DNA from: Siphonodentalium dalli
Taxonomy: Eukaryota; Mollusca; Scaphopoda; Gadilida; Siphonodentaliidae
DNA length: 64,000 bases
Assembly: GCA_032622095.1 (NCBI GenBank)
Contig: CP136066.1
Span: 171,615,164-171,679,163 of the forward strand
Direction: 5' to 3'
Position numbers and translations under genes: made by a program
Part shown: positions 11,701 through 26,700 of the stretch, in pieces
Numbering within the stretch: position 1 is the stretch's first letter
Layout of the letters: each line of letters starts with the position of its first letter
The notes under the pieces: generated by a model
What the model was told of the DNA's origin: nothing
Database searches by the model: none
Seen by the model: only the letters and a program-made list of their open reading frames with translations

Positions 11701-14700
11701 ATGCCCCTGAAGTTTATATTCTAAAAATAGCCCATAAAACTGTCCAAAATGTTATGTGTTTATGCATGAAAAAAATCAAAATAAAATCAATATTAATTTA
11801 TAATAGTAGTGTTTCCAGAGGCAATTTATTATTTTTTACCCCTGAAACTATATTAACCCTTTACCCAACAAACCGGCCAAAACCGGCCAAATAAAGCTTC
11901 AACAGCCTAAAATATCTTCGGTCTGTCTCAATAGAACCATACAAATATGGATATCATTGGAACCGGCTCCTTGACCACATTGTGATAGTTACAGTTATGC
12001 CATGTGCCAATGCATTCTCTTATATATGCGAGTCGACCATAGGTCGCCTCGCATATATAAGAGAATGCATTGGCCTAAAAAAAATCTTTTTTTAACACTT
12101 TTTACCATTTTTTCTTACATTCTTTAACAATTTTATAATGTTTAATGTGTTAAGCCAATGCATTCTCTTATATATGCGAGGCGACCTATGGTCGACTCGC
12201 ATATATAAGAGAATGCATTGGCACAGGGCCCTTCTGTTGGGTAAAGGGTTAAACTTGTTAGGAAGAGATATACCATCTTTAATAGACTCATATTCTTTAT
12301 AGGATCTTGCTATGGTTCATCAAGCTATTCATTCCTGTGATGAAGAAATTAGACTGGATGCAATCGGATGCATATCTGATACACTGAAGAAATCAGGTGA
12401 GTTGGATAAACAGTCAGGAACCGATAGATTATCATCAGACCATACTTGCCATATCGGTATTGTGTATAGTGTTTCTCTATTTAGTTTGTATTCTGTAAAA
12501 TTATCAACATTTATAAAAGAGTAGGATCTGTCTGTCCATCTGTCAATCCGGATTTTTCTCCCAGACAGCTGGTCCATTTCAACCAAATCTGGTGTGGTGA
12601 CTCGGGGTACCCTGGCAGAGGTTATGACAGCGTTAGTTTTTGAAAATATATTTAAAAAAAAAATTAAATAAATAAAAAAACACGCAAATAAAATAAGCTT
12701 GCTATGGGCCTATTTCAGAATAAAATACATGTGAATATTTAGGTTCAATATGAACCTATTTGCAGACCAGATGTACTCTCTTTATATATGTGTTTTTACT
12801 GTAGCCCCATCCAACATAATAACGGGTATAAGTCCACTATCGGCTTGGCTTATTTCAGAATCAAATAAGTCTAATATGAACCTATGTGAATATTTAGGTT
12901 CCAATGTGCGCAAAGAGCACACAGGGGCCGCAGGCCCTTAACGCACAAAGGGAGCCTGTTTAAGCTAGTATTTTTATATTTCAACTCTTTTTCATTTATT
13001 TACAAGGTCAAGGTAAATATTGTTTGGCCAATGCATTCACTTATATATGCGAGGCTCCCTATGGGAGACTTGCATATATAAGAGAATACACTGGCACAGG
13101 GTATTCGCAAATTTTTTGGAAGCTCCAGTCATAGAAGTGTTAAGTCCACAGGATCAACACAACGTTATGAAGTCAGTAAAACCACTAAAGAAAACTGCCC
13201 AAAGTTTGATTTACTGGAGTTATCAGGTCCACTATATATGGTAAAACTTAGGTACCTTGTCTCCCCTCCTAAAATATCAGGTCCACTATGGTAAAACTTA
13301 GGTACCTTGTCTCCCCTCCTAAAATATCAGGTCCACTATGGTAAAACTTAGGTACCTTGTCTCCCCTCCTAAAATATCAGGTCCACTATGGTAAAACTTA
13401 GGTACCATGTTTCCCCTCCTAAAATATCAGGTCCGCTATTGTAAAACTTAGGTACCTTGTCTCCCCTCCTAAAATATCAGGTCCACTATGGTAAAACTTA
13501 GGTACCTTGTCCCCCCTCCTAAAATATCAGGTCTGTTATGGTAAAACTTAGGTACCTTGTCTCCCCTCCTAAAATATCAGGTCCACTATGGTAAAACTTA
13601 GGTACCTTGTCTCCCCTCCTAAAATATCAGGTCCACTATGGTAAAACTTAGGTACCTTGTCTCCCCTCCTAAAATATCAGGTCCACTATGGTAAAACTTA
13701 GGTACCATGTTTCCCCTCCTAAAATATCAGGTCCGCTATTGTAAAACTTAGGTACCTTGTCTCCCCTCCTAAAATATCAGGTCCACTATGGTAAAACTTA
13801 GGTACCTTGTCCCCCCTCCTAAAATATCAGGTCCACTATGGTAAAACATAGGTACCATGTCTCCCCTCCTAAAATATCAGGTCTGTTATGGTAAAACTTA
13901 GGTACCTTGTCTCCCCTCCTAAAATATCAGGTCCACTATGGTAAAACTTAGGTACCTTGTTTCCCCTCCTAAAATATCAGGTCTGTTATGGTAAAACTTA
14001 GGTACCTTGTCTCCCCTCCTAAAATATCAGGTCCACTATGGTAAAACTTAGGTACCTTGTCTCCCCTCCTAAAATATCAGGTCCACTATTGTAAAACTTA
14101 GGTACGTTGTCTCCCCTCCTAAAATATCAGGTCCACTATGGTAAAACTTAGGTACCTTGTCTCCCCTCCTAAAATATCAGGTCCACTATGGTAAAACTTA
14201 GGTACCATGTTTCCCCTTCTAAAATATCAGGTCCACTATGGTAAAACATAGGTACCTTGTCTCCCCTCCTAAAATATCAGGTCCACTATGGTAAAACTTA
14301 GGTACCTTGTCTCCCCTCCTAAAATATCAGGTCCACTATGGTAAAACATAGGTACCATGTTTCCCCTCCTAAAATATCAGGTCCGCTATTGTAAAACTTA
14401 GGTACCTTGTCTCCCCTCCTTAAATATCAGGTCCACTATTGTAAAACATAGGTACCTTGTCTCCCCTCCTTAAATATCAGGTCCACTATGGTAAAACTTA
14501 GGTACCTTGTCTCCCCTCCTTAAATATCAGGTCCACTATGGTAAAACATAGGTACCTTGTCTCCCCTCCTAATATATCAGGTCCCCTATGGTAAAACTTA
14601 GGTACCTTGTCTCCCCTCCTTAAATATCAGGTCCACTATGGTAAAACATAGGTACCTTGTCTCCCCTCCTAATATATCAGGTCCCCTATGGTAAAACTTA

Positions 14701-17700
14701 GGTACCTTGTCCCCCCTCCTAAAATATCAGGTCCACTATGGTAAAACTTAGGTACCTTGTCTCCCCTCCTAAAATATCAGGTCCACTATGGTAAAACTTA
14801 GGTACCTTGTCTCCCCTCCTAAAATATCAGGTCCACTATGGTAAAACTTAGGTACCTTGTCTCCCCTCCTAAAATATCAGGTCCACTATGGTAAAACTTA
14901 GGTACCTTGTTTCCCCTCCTAAAATATCAGGTCCACTATGGTAAAACTTAGGTACCTTGTCTCCCCTCCTAAAATATCAGGTCCACTATGGTAAAACTTA
15001 GGTACCTTGTCTCCCCTCCTAAAATATCAGGTCCACTATGGTAAAACATAGGTACCATGTTTCCCCTCCTAAAATATCAGGTCCGCTATTGTAAAACTTA
15101 GGTACCTTGTCTCCCCTCCTTAAATATCAGGTCCACTATGGTAAAACTTAGGTACCTTGTCCCCCCCTCCTAAAATATCAGGTCCACTATGGTAAAACTT
15201 AGGTACCTTGTCTCCCCTCCTAAAATATCAGGTCCCCTATGGTAAAACTTAGGTACCTTGTCCCCCCTCCTAAAATATCAGGTCCACTATGGTAAAACAG
15301 GTACCATGTTTCCCCTCCTAAAATATCAGGTCCGCTATTGTAAAACTTAGGTACCTTGTCTCCCCTCCTTAAATATCAGGTTCACTATGGTAAAACTTAG
15401 GTACCTTGTCCCCCCCTCCTAAAATATCAGGTCCACTATATATGGTAAAACTTAGGTACCTTGTCTCCCCTCCTAAAATATCAGGTCCACTATATATGGT
15501 AAAACTTAGGTACCTTGTCTCCCCTCCTAAAATATCAGGTTCACTATGGTAAAACTTAGGTACCTTGTCCCCCCCTCCTAAAATATCAGGTCCACTATGG
15601 TAAAACTTAGGTACCATGTTTCCCCTCCTAATATATCAGGTCCGCTATTGTAAAACTTAGGTACCTTGTCTCCCCTCCTTAAATATCAGGTCCACTATGG
15701 TAAAACTTAGGTACCTTGTCTCCCCTCCTAAAATATCAGGTCCACTATGGTAAAACTTAGGTACCATGTTTCCCCTCCTAATATATCAGATCCGCTATGG
15801 TAAAACTTAGGTACCTTGTCTCCCCTCCTAAAATATCAGGTCCACTATGGTAAAACTTAGGTACCTTGTCTCCCCTCCTAAAATATCAGGTCCACTATGG
15901 TAAAACATTGGTACCATGTTTCCCCTCCTAAAATATCAGGTCCGCTATTGTAAAACTTAGGTACCTTGTCTCCCCTCCTTAAATATCAGGTCCACTATGG
16001 TAAAACTTAGGTACCTTGTCCCCCCTCCTAAAATATCAGGTCCCCTATGGTAAAACTTAGGTACCTTGTCCCCCCTCCTAAAATATCAGGTCCACTATGG
16101 TAAAACATAGGTACCATGTTTCCCCTCCTAAAATATCAGGTCCGCTATTGTAAAACTTAGGTACCTTGTCTCCCCTCCTAAAATATCAGGTCCACTATGG
16201 TAAAACTTAGGTACGTTGTCTCCCCTCCTAAAATATCAGGTCCACTATGGTAAAACTTAGGTACCTTGTTTCCCCTCCTAAAATATCAGGTCTGTTATGG
16301 TAAAACTTAGGTACCTTGTCCCCCCTCCTAAAATATCAGGTCCACTATGGTAAAACATAGGTACCATGTTTCCCCTCCTAAAATATCAGGTCCGCTATTG
16401 TAAAACTTAGGTACCTTGTCTCCCCTCCTTAAATATCAGGTCCACTATGGTAAAACTTAGGTACCTTGTCTCCCCTCCTAAAATATCAGGTCCCCTATGG
16501 TAAAACTTAGGTACCTTGTCCCCCCTCCTAAAATATCAGGTCCACTATGGTAAAACATAGGTACCATGTTTCCCCTCCTAAAATATCAGGTCTACTATGG
16601 TAAAACATAGGTACCATGTTTCCCCTCCTAAAATATCAGATCCGCTATGGTAAAACTTAGGTACCTTGTCCCCCCTCCTAAATCCGCTATGGTAAAACTT
16701 AGGTACCTTGTCTCCCCTCCTAAAATATCAGATCCGCTATGGTAAAACTTAGGTACCTTGTCTCCCCTCCTAAAATATCAGGTCCGCTATTGTAAAACTT
16801 AGGTACCTTGTTTCCCCTCCTAAATTATCAGGTCCACTATGGTAAAACTTAGGTACCTTGTCTCCCCTCCTAAAATATCAGGTCCGCTATTGTAAAACTT
16901 AGGTACCTTGTCTCCCCTCCTAAAATATCAGGTCCACTATGGTAAAACTTAGGTACCTTGTCTCCCCTCCTAAAATATCAGGTCCACTATGGTAAAACAT
17001 AGGTACCATGTTTCCCCTCCTAAAATATCAGATCCGCTATGGTAAAACTTAGGTACCTTGTCTCCCCTCCTAAAATATCAGGTCCGCTATTGTAAAACTT
17101 AGGTACCTTGTTTCCCCTCCTAAATTATCAGGTCCACTATGGTAAAACTTAGGTACCTTGTCTCCCCTCCTAAAATATCAGGTCCGCTATTGTAAAACAT
17201 AGGTACCATGTTTCCCCTCCTAAAATATCAGGTCCACTATGGTAAAACTTAGGTACCTTGTTTCCTCTCCTAATATATCAGGTCCACTATGGTAAAACAT
17301 AGGTACCTTGTCTCCCCTCCTAAAATATCAGGTCCACTATGGTAAAACATAGGTACCATGTTTCCCCTCCTAAAATATCAGGTCCACTATGGTAAAACTT
17401 AGGTACCTTGTCTCCCCTCCTTAAATATCAGGTCCACTATGGTAAAACTTAGGTACCATGTTTCCCCTCCTAATATATCAGGTCCGCTATGGTAAAACTT
17501 AGGTACCTTGTCTCCCCTCCTTAAATATCAGGTCCGCTATAGTAAAACTTAGGTACCTTGTTTCCCCTCCCTTAATATTTCTTTTCTTTCTTTACCTCAA
17601 GTTCACTTGCTGTTATTTTGGTTTCAGAAGTTGTGTCTATAAAAGAGTTGGATCTTATGTATGAAGTAATGCCTCTCAACTTGAAAACAGACTCCACTCT

Positions 17701-20700
17701 TTTCCGACAGAATCTGTGTACTTGTCTGAGAAAGCTGTTTGTACGCATCAGAGATAGCGGCATTGCTGCATTGAGAAATAAAGATAAAGTGGATGAACTC
17801 GGTATGTAACTATCTCATCTCCACATGCGGTATTTTTATTATCCAGGTCCATTTACTATAGTCTCACTCGCCCCAAGACAACATTTCAGTTGTTTAGAAT
17901 TATTATCTTGAATATTATTTAATGATATCATGAAATAAATAGTATATTTTCATATTCTCAGGCCATTACAAATAATTATTTGGATATCAGTCAAGTCAAA
18001 TCTAGCTGATGAAGGATTTTTATTAGGTATTTTGTTCCAAGAAACCTTAGACGTTTATGGTTGTCCAGTTACTTTCATGGAGTAAATTCCATAATTTTCT
18101 AAGCAAGTCACAGAATTCAATAAATGTTCCATTCCGATCGATACATGGCCATTTCGATAAGATTGATAATATGTTCATGCTCACTAAAGCAAGAACATTT
18201 GAACCTGATATGTATATTTAATTGTGTATAAATGGGAGGTTGGACTGATATTTTAATGTTTATTATTTCAAATTAGGCCAAAAGTTTATCTGAAACATAC
18301 AGAATTTATTAAAAAATCTGTTTTTAAAACACAAGTTGATTGAATAAAAGTTTTGTGATGGTATCTGTTGCATGCTGCCTAAATCATTTTCTCAATAATT
18401 GTTGCATGCTGCCTAAATAATTATCTTAATAATTTTTGTTTCCAGATTTCAGTGTTAAGTTTATAGACTGGTTATATGAGACATGCATGGATAATTTATT
18501 TCCTGGAGCGTGTTATCAGAGGCGTAAGACCTGCATGGATATCCTACACACAATATGTGATAATCTTGTATTCTCACCAAAGTCAACATCCAAGAAAGGT
18601 GCAGTTCCAGGTGGGTGTTAGCCACGTCAACTTGAAGATTTATTGGTCCCACAGCTGGAAATAGAAAATTGAGTGGCCGTCAAGTTTGAGCTGTTGTCAT
18701 GGTTGGTGTCTGTCGTCAGTGTCTGTGCACCCATGTGTCTGTATGCGTCCATCCATCAACATTTATCTTTAGCACACCCTGCAGGTCACATCCTTCATCC
18801 GATCATCAACAAACATCATACAAATCTTTAGGGTGACCTCTAGATGGGAGCCATTTATTTTTTCCGAAACTAATTATAAAACATGGCTGCCAGCAGCCAT
18901 CTTAGATTTCAAATTTGAATCCATCGGCATTCTGCAGCCTGCATTTATCGGAATTTTTTTTGAAAATTAATTGGATCTATTAAAATTTGAATGATTTTTG
19001 ATGAAAAACATGGCTGCCGGCAGCCATCTTGGATTTTACTTTTTGCATGACTAAATTTTTTGGCACACACTACAGACCACATATCCCTCATCCAATTGTC
19101 ACCAAACTTCTTGTATGGATTTTCTGGTGTGTCCATAAAATGTTTCAGAATTTTCACTGAAAAATATCGTCGCCTGTGGCCATCTTGGATTGTACTCTTT
19201 GCATGACTAAATTTTATGGCACACACTACAGACCACATCCATCATCCAATTGTCACCAAACTTCTTGAATGGATTTTCTGGTGTGTCCACTAGATGGGAG
19301 CCATCAAATGTTTCCGAATTTTCATTGAAAAACATGGCCATCTTGGATGTTACTCTTTGCATGACTAAATCATTCGCCATACCCAACAGGCCATATCGGG
19401 GTGACAATTAGATGGGAGCCATCACACTTCCAATATTCTAAAAACATGGCCACTAGTGACCATCTTGCATCTTGGATTTCACATTTGAATCCATTGGCAC
19501 ACCCTGCAGCCGACATTTAGTTATTTGAAATGTTCAGGAACACTTCTAGATGACGAAATTTGAATGATATTCAATCAAAAACATGGCTGTCGGCATCATC
19601 ACTAAATGGTTTGCCCTACTGCCAAAAATTTTCATCCAATTGATCCCACACTTCATATGGCTCTCCAGGTTGACCTCTGATATTACTTAAACATTTAAAA
19701 TTTCCGCATTCCTTATCACTCCATTGACTGTAATGTATCACATTATTCCTTCTCTAATTTGTGATACAGTGTCATTGACACTTTCATTTGACCTACATGC
19801 TCATGTTGATATTTGTTGTCATGCAACTGCCTATTAACTGCAAGCAATGGAAAAACCACTCTCTGTAGATAGCATTGTTTCATGTGAGTTAAATCGAGTG
19901 ATTGATGCAATTATATGAAATTACATTGTCAAGTATGCTACATGATTTTTTTTTATGACTTTATTTTGATGGGAAAAGTATTGAGACAAAATTGATGATA
20001 TATGATTCATTATTAAAATGACAACTTATTTACCTGTGGACACTAGGCCTGAGAATATGGTGCTGGACATTTGCTGAATGAGGTCCCCAGATGGTGAATT
20101 TAGTGACACTTTCCCACACAGTGTGCTAGCATCAACAAATTCATCCTCAGACATGGCCTCATCTGCTATGGGAGTGGGAGTGGGAGACCTAGACTTAAAT
20201 TCCTCTGCCATGGCTTCATCTACTATGGGAGACCTAGACTCATAGTTAAGTTCCCTGATGGTGAATAACGTGATGTCCACCTTGATCATGCAATGTGTGG
20301 AATCGGCCAATTTGAGGATACAGAGAAACTAAACTAAAAAAGAAAAAGAGCCTTTTTGAAGAAGTGTATACAGAAACTAAAAAAACTTGTTAAGTTGATA
20401 ATAAAGATACTTTCCAGAGAAAATGAGTCGTATGCTGAATGAGGACCCCAGAGGGTGAATTTAGTGATGATAGTCCACTGTGTGGGGTAGTGTCACTAAA
20501 TTCACCCTCTGTGGACCTTGTTCTGCAAATCTCCGGGACCATATTATCAGATGCATTGAGTCCAAGAGAGATCCGGAATACGGTATGGTTAAACCCTGAA
20601 CCATTTTCTTTGCAGAATCATCACTCATGTTACATGCCTATGCTAATGGCAAAGGATTGTGGGACTTTTTCTGCTCAAAGAATTTCACCAGATGTGCATA

Positions 20701-23700
20701 CTGCCTGCTGGATGGAGCAGATGATGTGAGTGACAGTTGTTTTTATCTGCATTTATTTAGAAAACAGGCTGTGTGGCAAAGTTACGTTGCAGGCACCAGG
20801 GTCAATTTTCAAGCAACAATCAAAGATGGTAGTTTGTTATTTCTGCAATTTTTAAGTTGTCCTTCTGAGATCTTTGCTTGATTCAATGTGTAAACATTTG
20901 AGTTTGGCTTAAAGATATTTTCTTTTTGAAAAATGGGTGTTGCTTATATTCAGACATGAGTATAAATACAGGTCAGTGCAGTGGTCAGTATGGTCTTTTA
21001 AGTATTCTATTTTGTTTCAATCGTTCACATTTTTTGTCATAAATATATACCAACCTATTAGTTAGTAGTTAGTAGTTGTCATGAACTTTTAAAGTGATCT
21101 ATATTTTAAATGTATACTATACACCAATTTAAAGCAAGTGTTCAAAACCATACCTGATTTGTTGTTTTAACAGTCAGACTGCATAATAAAACTTAACACA
21201 ATATTTTTTTACTGAACTTCAACTATTAGCCACCAATGGCAATATTCATATTTTTTAAATGAATTTAGCATCTTTTGCAATTGAATTTAGTGAGAAGTTT
21301 GTAAGTTGAAGATTATAGGCATCTTTAATGTAATATCTGCTATCTTTTCAGGTACAGAAGTCCTGTATGAGTTTTTTGTACAGTTATTTCACGTGGCCTC
21401 CTGAAACTTCTGAAAATCATGCTGAAATAGTGTGCCACCTGTTGAAGAAATCGATGCAGCTGTGTGACAGTCCCAAAGCACACGAGAGCCATGCAGGGAG
21501 CTTACTCTGTCAACTCATTTTTGAAAAGTGAGCTATATAGAATTCTTGCAACGCTAATATGAAATGACTCAAAGTTTTTGCCATGTTTCCACTTTTCTGC
21601 AATAACATAGAAAATATTTTCCATGAGAAGTGGGAAATAATAGCAAAATTAGTACTACCTCATGATGTCCATCAATTATGAGTTGGCTGGCACCCTGAAC
21701 TACTGCTAGGCTTTTCACTATCTATGAAGCCAGTTTTATTAACACCTAACACAATCCAGTGAGAAATACTGACAAGTAGATACTAAAAGTCATCCTAAAC
21801 ATTTCATTTCTTTATCATTTAATATGTAAAATTACTACAATTCACCCAGCAATACTACTATTTTACTTTTTATAATACTATCAATTGTTATTCAACTTTA
21901 TTGTAAACATGATATTTATTGTAACACTAAATAACCAGCAACTGTAATACCTGTTGCAATATGACATGTGTTCATATTTAGATTTATCAATAATTTTTTT
22001 GTTTAAATGAATTAAAAACATAAACAGAACCCTTCTTAGCTCAACTTTACAACGTAAAGTTTGAATTCTTGCCATGGGTTGGCATCCATCGTCTGTGCGT
22101 GCGTCCATGCATCAACAATTTCCTTCGGCACACCGCACAGGCGGCATCCCTTATCCGATCTTCACCAAACTTCATATGTAGCTTCAGGGTGACCTAAAAA
22201 TGGGAGCTATCAAATATTTTGATTAAAAATTTCGATTAAAAACATGGCCATCTGCAGCCATCTTGGATTTCAAATTTCAATCCATTGACACACCCTACAG
22301 CCTGTATTTTTTTTACTTTTAATCATTCTTAAATTTTGCAGGCATGATTGCAATCACCTGTAGATGGGAGCCATCAAATTTGAATGATTGAAAAATATGG
22401 CTGTTGACAGCCATCTTGGAATTTGCTCTTTTTATGACTAAATCCTTTGGCACACCCTACAGGCCACGTCTCTCATCCAATCATCACCAAACAATATATC
22501 GATCTTCGGGGTGACCTCTAGGTGGGAGCCTTCTATTTTGACCTAAATTTGTTAAAATACATGGCAGCCATCTTGGATTTCAAATTTGAATCCATTGGCA
22601 CATCGCAGCCCGCATTTGTTGGAGAATAGATTTGAAAATTTACAGGCATGTTTAGAATAACCTCTAGACGGGCGCTAACAAACTTGAAGAACTTTCGATG
22701 AAAAACATGGCTGCTGGCAGCCATCTTGGATTAAATTCTTTGCATGACTAAATCCTTTGGCACAACACATTCCTCATCTGATGAGCACCAAACTTCATTT
22801 GGATCTTCGGGGTGACCTCTAGATGGGAGCTTCCTATTTTGATCGAAATTCGTTGAAAAACATGGCCACCAATGGCCATCTTGGAATTTACAATTTGTAT
22901 GACTAAATCCTTTGGTGCAACCTACAGACCACATCCCTCATCCGATCATCACCAAACTTCATATTGATCTTCGGGTGACCTCTAGATGGGAGCATCGTAT
23001 ATTGATCGAAATTCGTTGAAAAACTTGGCGGCCAGCATCCATCTTGGAATTTACTCTTTGTATGACTAAATCTTTTGGTGCACCCTACAGACCACATCCC
23101 TCATCCGATGATCACCAAATGCCATATGGATTATCAGGGGGACCTCTAGTTTACTTTCCTTCTTCTTTTTCATTCGATTCATTGCTCAGCAAAAAATTAT
23201 CTCTTTCCCAAGTGGAGCTACAATGTCATTGACACTTTCATTTAGGCCTAAACAATATATACGTTTGTTTCCGCTAACCCGACCGACCCTATTTTAAACC
23301 ACCAACTCTAAACTTTTTATTTTGAGATTTTTTTTTTAAATATCTAAATCTCTATTATATTGGAAGAAAACCAACAATGATATTTTTGTTGTTGGTAATT
23401 AAAACAAATTAGGCATAATTCCATTGTAATTTGTAACTATTATTAATTAATTCGTTGGAATTACCGGTAGACGAGTGTGCAAGACCTACTTCCGGTATCG
23501 TTTCATTATGAAATTGTCAATGCGTATGAAATAACTGCGGTACGTTTTTTCATTCAAAATTTATTTGAACTTTGACAAAACAATCTATGATCCGAGAATG
23601 GGTTAATCCATTAGTTATTGATGACTTCACCACTACAATATAAATACATTAACTATTTAACCACAGCATAACATTTATTTCTACGAACATTTCATATTGG

Positions 23701-26700
23701 TACGTTGAATAGTGTCAAATAATGATCAAGTTTCCTATTTTCGTGGTACATATACATCGTTTTTATCATACAGTCACAATGGGCTTGATTCAGTGCAGCT
23801 TTAAACCTTCAGGTCTAACAAATATAGGGTTTCCACTTATCTAATTGAATTCAATTTAATTTTATTGAATTTAGAACAAATATTGTTTAAAAAGCAAACT
23901 TTTTTTTCAAACTTCAAAGTTATTATTTTAGTTTTTTTTTAGAAATTAGAAGCTCATTGACTCAAACCAATACACGTCCTCCCAAAGCCTCAGTAATTCA
24001 TCTTAGAAGATTCCTCCTAGCTACTTAATTCAGCTTGGGCTATTTTTTTTTGGACAAATGTCAGTTTCATATTTTGCCCCGTATGTTTTTTTAATTTTCC
24101 TAAAAATTCCACCACATACTATTATTCCGCACGTATGTTTATTGGGCACTCACGAGGATTGTTGTATGCGCCGCATGCACCGGAATACGTCTGCAAGCGC
24201 CCCCCCCCCCCCCCCCCCCCCCACAGTAATAATATACGGTATATATATAAGCCCACCCACCAGCCCAAACCACCACCCAGTGTCTTATGCGCCTGCGGCT
24301 ATGGGAATATGCGCCGCAACCGCCCACAATAATAATATATAATGTATCTTATGCGCCATAGAGTGTCTGCAATGGCCCACAATAATAATATATATAAGCG
24401 TCCGCGCCCACCATCTCATCCCACCACGCATAGTGTCTTATGCGGAATGCTAGTGACTTCGTCCCAAAATGGCGACCTCATTCCGATTTTATGGGATTTT
24501 ACGAGATCACCGACAAGTGGGACGAGGTCACCTTTTCGGGACAAAAATTGGTGGGACGAGAATGCAGTGGGACGAAGTCACTGATCACCCTTATGCATCT
24601 GCGGCCCCGGGAATATGCACTGCAACTGCCCACAATAATGTGGGGAGTTTGATGCAGAAGTGAAACCTGCGTTACGGACATGTTATAAAACAGATAAAAT
24701 GAACGTTATTGTCCCATTTTAGCTTTGTTATATCTCCCTGAGATTGTGTTTTTGTTTTATCTTATGGGCTAAGCAAATTAGCAATAATATGGCCTGTAAT
24801 GTCTAAAATTTCCTTAAATATGACACAGTGAATTGCATCCTGAAAAAAAAAAAAGATTTAAAAAAAAAAAAAATTGCCTACCTACCTACCTAATTTTTGT
24901 TCAGTCCGTTAGCGGAAACAAACGTATAATTTTGTTAGGCCTTATATGGCTTTACCAATGTTTAATAAATGCTCCAAAACTATGATATAGATATGTACAC
25001 ATGAGATTGCTTGTTGAGTGAGATTAACAACAAACAGTTACTTCTCAGTATTTTGTGAATTGACAGACTAGGATTTAATTATCTTGATATTCTGTTATAT
25101 TAATAACATGTTATTATTGTTTCTGTATGAAATTGGTAACCATGGTTTACATCATTGTGCATTTCATGAATTGGGTGACCTTGTGTACAGGAACTATTGA
25201 AGTTCGGTCGTAAAACGGAAAACATTAATTTCTCAGGATATAAGGCTGATATTGTATGACAGGGCTCCGGTATCTTTTCAGGTGTATACATGGTCAGCAT
25301 TGGGGGTTCATCAAACAATCAGACGGAAGCTTTGCTGTTACTGAGAATATAAATGCTGTTGCAAATTTTCTACAGAACCAGCTTGTTTCCCTCCAGGAAG
25401 CAATAGAAAATGCAGAGGAAAATGCATTGGCTGCTGCTAAGAGCAAAACAATACATGGTACATAGCCTGACTTCTTCAGTACTATGGTTCAGTTCTGAAA
25501 ATATTGTGCTGGAGATCTGCAGAATGAGGTCCACGGAGGGTGAATTTAGTGATGCTAGCCCGATATTTAGGGTATTGTCACCAAATTCATCTTCTCGGGA
25601 CCTCATTCTGCACAGCCTCATCTGTAATGGGAGACCTAGACTCAGATTTAAGTTCCCAGATGTGATATGTTCTGGTCTCAAGCTGAAGCTATATATTTCA
25701 AATACAAAATAATTAATCAGTTTGCATAATTGATGATGTTCTCTATGTCTGTCATTTGATTATGCATCTTTAATTCTTAACTGTCAGCTGACCATTTGTG
25801 ATTGTCTCCAAATGATTCCATTTAGATTGTGCTTGTAATTTTTTTTTAGGTTCTGTTAATGCTCTAACCAAGTGTCTGTGTCAGGCTATTATTCTGCATC
25901 AAAAGGAAGAAAAAATGGCTTCCGAGTTACTAAATATAGCTCAGGAGCTTATCAACTGTAACATAAGGATAACAGAAGCCATGCTGACAACACTGGCAGG
26001 CGGAGATACTGAAAGTAAGCATATTGTTCAAATATTGGTAGAATCACATACATATGAATTGCGAAACAATTTATATTAGTTAGTGATAATTACCAATGTG
26101 TTTATTAATTATAATAACATCTTCCTGAAAATTATCATTCTGATCATACCAATGAAATTCCACAACAAATCTTAAGGGTAGTTTCCATCTGGATAAAAGA
26201 ATTTGGGGCTATAAAAATTACCTGTACTTGTTCAATCGCTTATGTGTGCCTTTATCTGTTTGTCTGAATATTTTTTCAGATGCTTGCAAGCCTTGAAATA
26301 GCGTGTCTGTCATTTGCAGAATGAGGTCCCCAGAGGGTGAATTGAGTGATGCTACCCCGCATAGCGGGCTAGCATCATCAAATTCATCCTCTGGGGATCT
26401 CATTATGCTTACACCTCAGCAGAATGAGGTTCCCAGAGGGTGAATTTGGTGATGCTAGCCCGCTTTGCGGGGTAGCATCACTAAATTCACCCTCTGGGGA
26501 CCTCATTCTGCAAATGACAGACACCCTATTTCAAGGCTTGGATGCTAGCTTCATTAATTAATATTTATACAACCATTATTTTGCAGAGACATGTCCATCT
26601 TTTGCTGATATTGGAGTAGCTTTAGAATCGGTGGTCATGGAGAGTCAAGCTGAATATGCAGAAAGTACTAACCTCTCACCAGAGTTCCAGTTTCTTCTCA

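Noticed and set aside
15369-15617. 82-codon open frame on the minus strand with ILGGGDKVPKFYHS repeats
   Set aside because: It is the 50-bp satellite read in one frame, kept open by a few 4-bp insertions; no homology or start context.
13227-17572. Possible CRISPR-like array
   Set aside because: Units are contiguous with no unique spacers, in a eukaryotic intron; it is a satellite.
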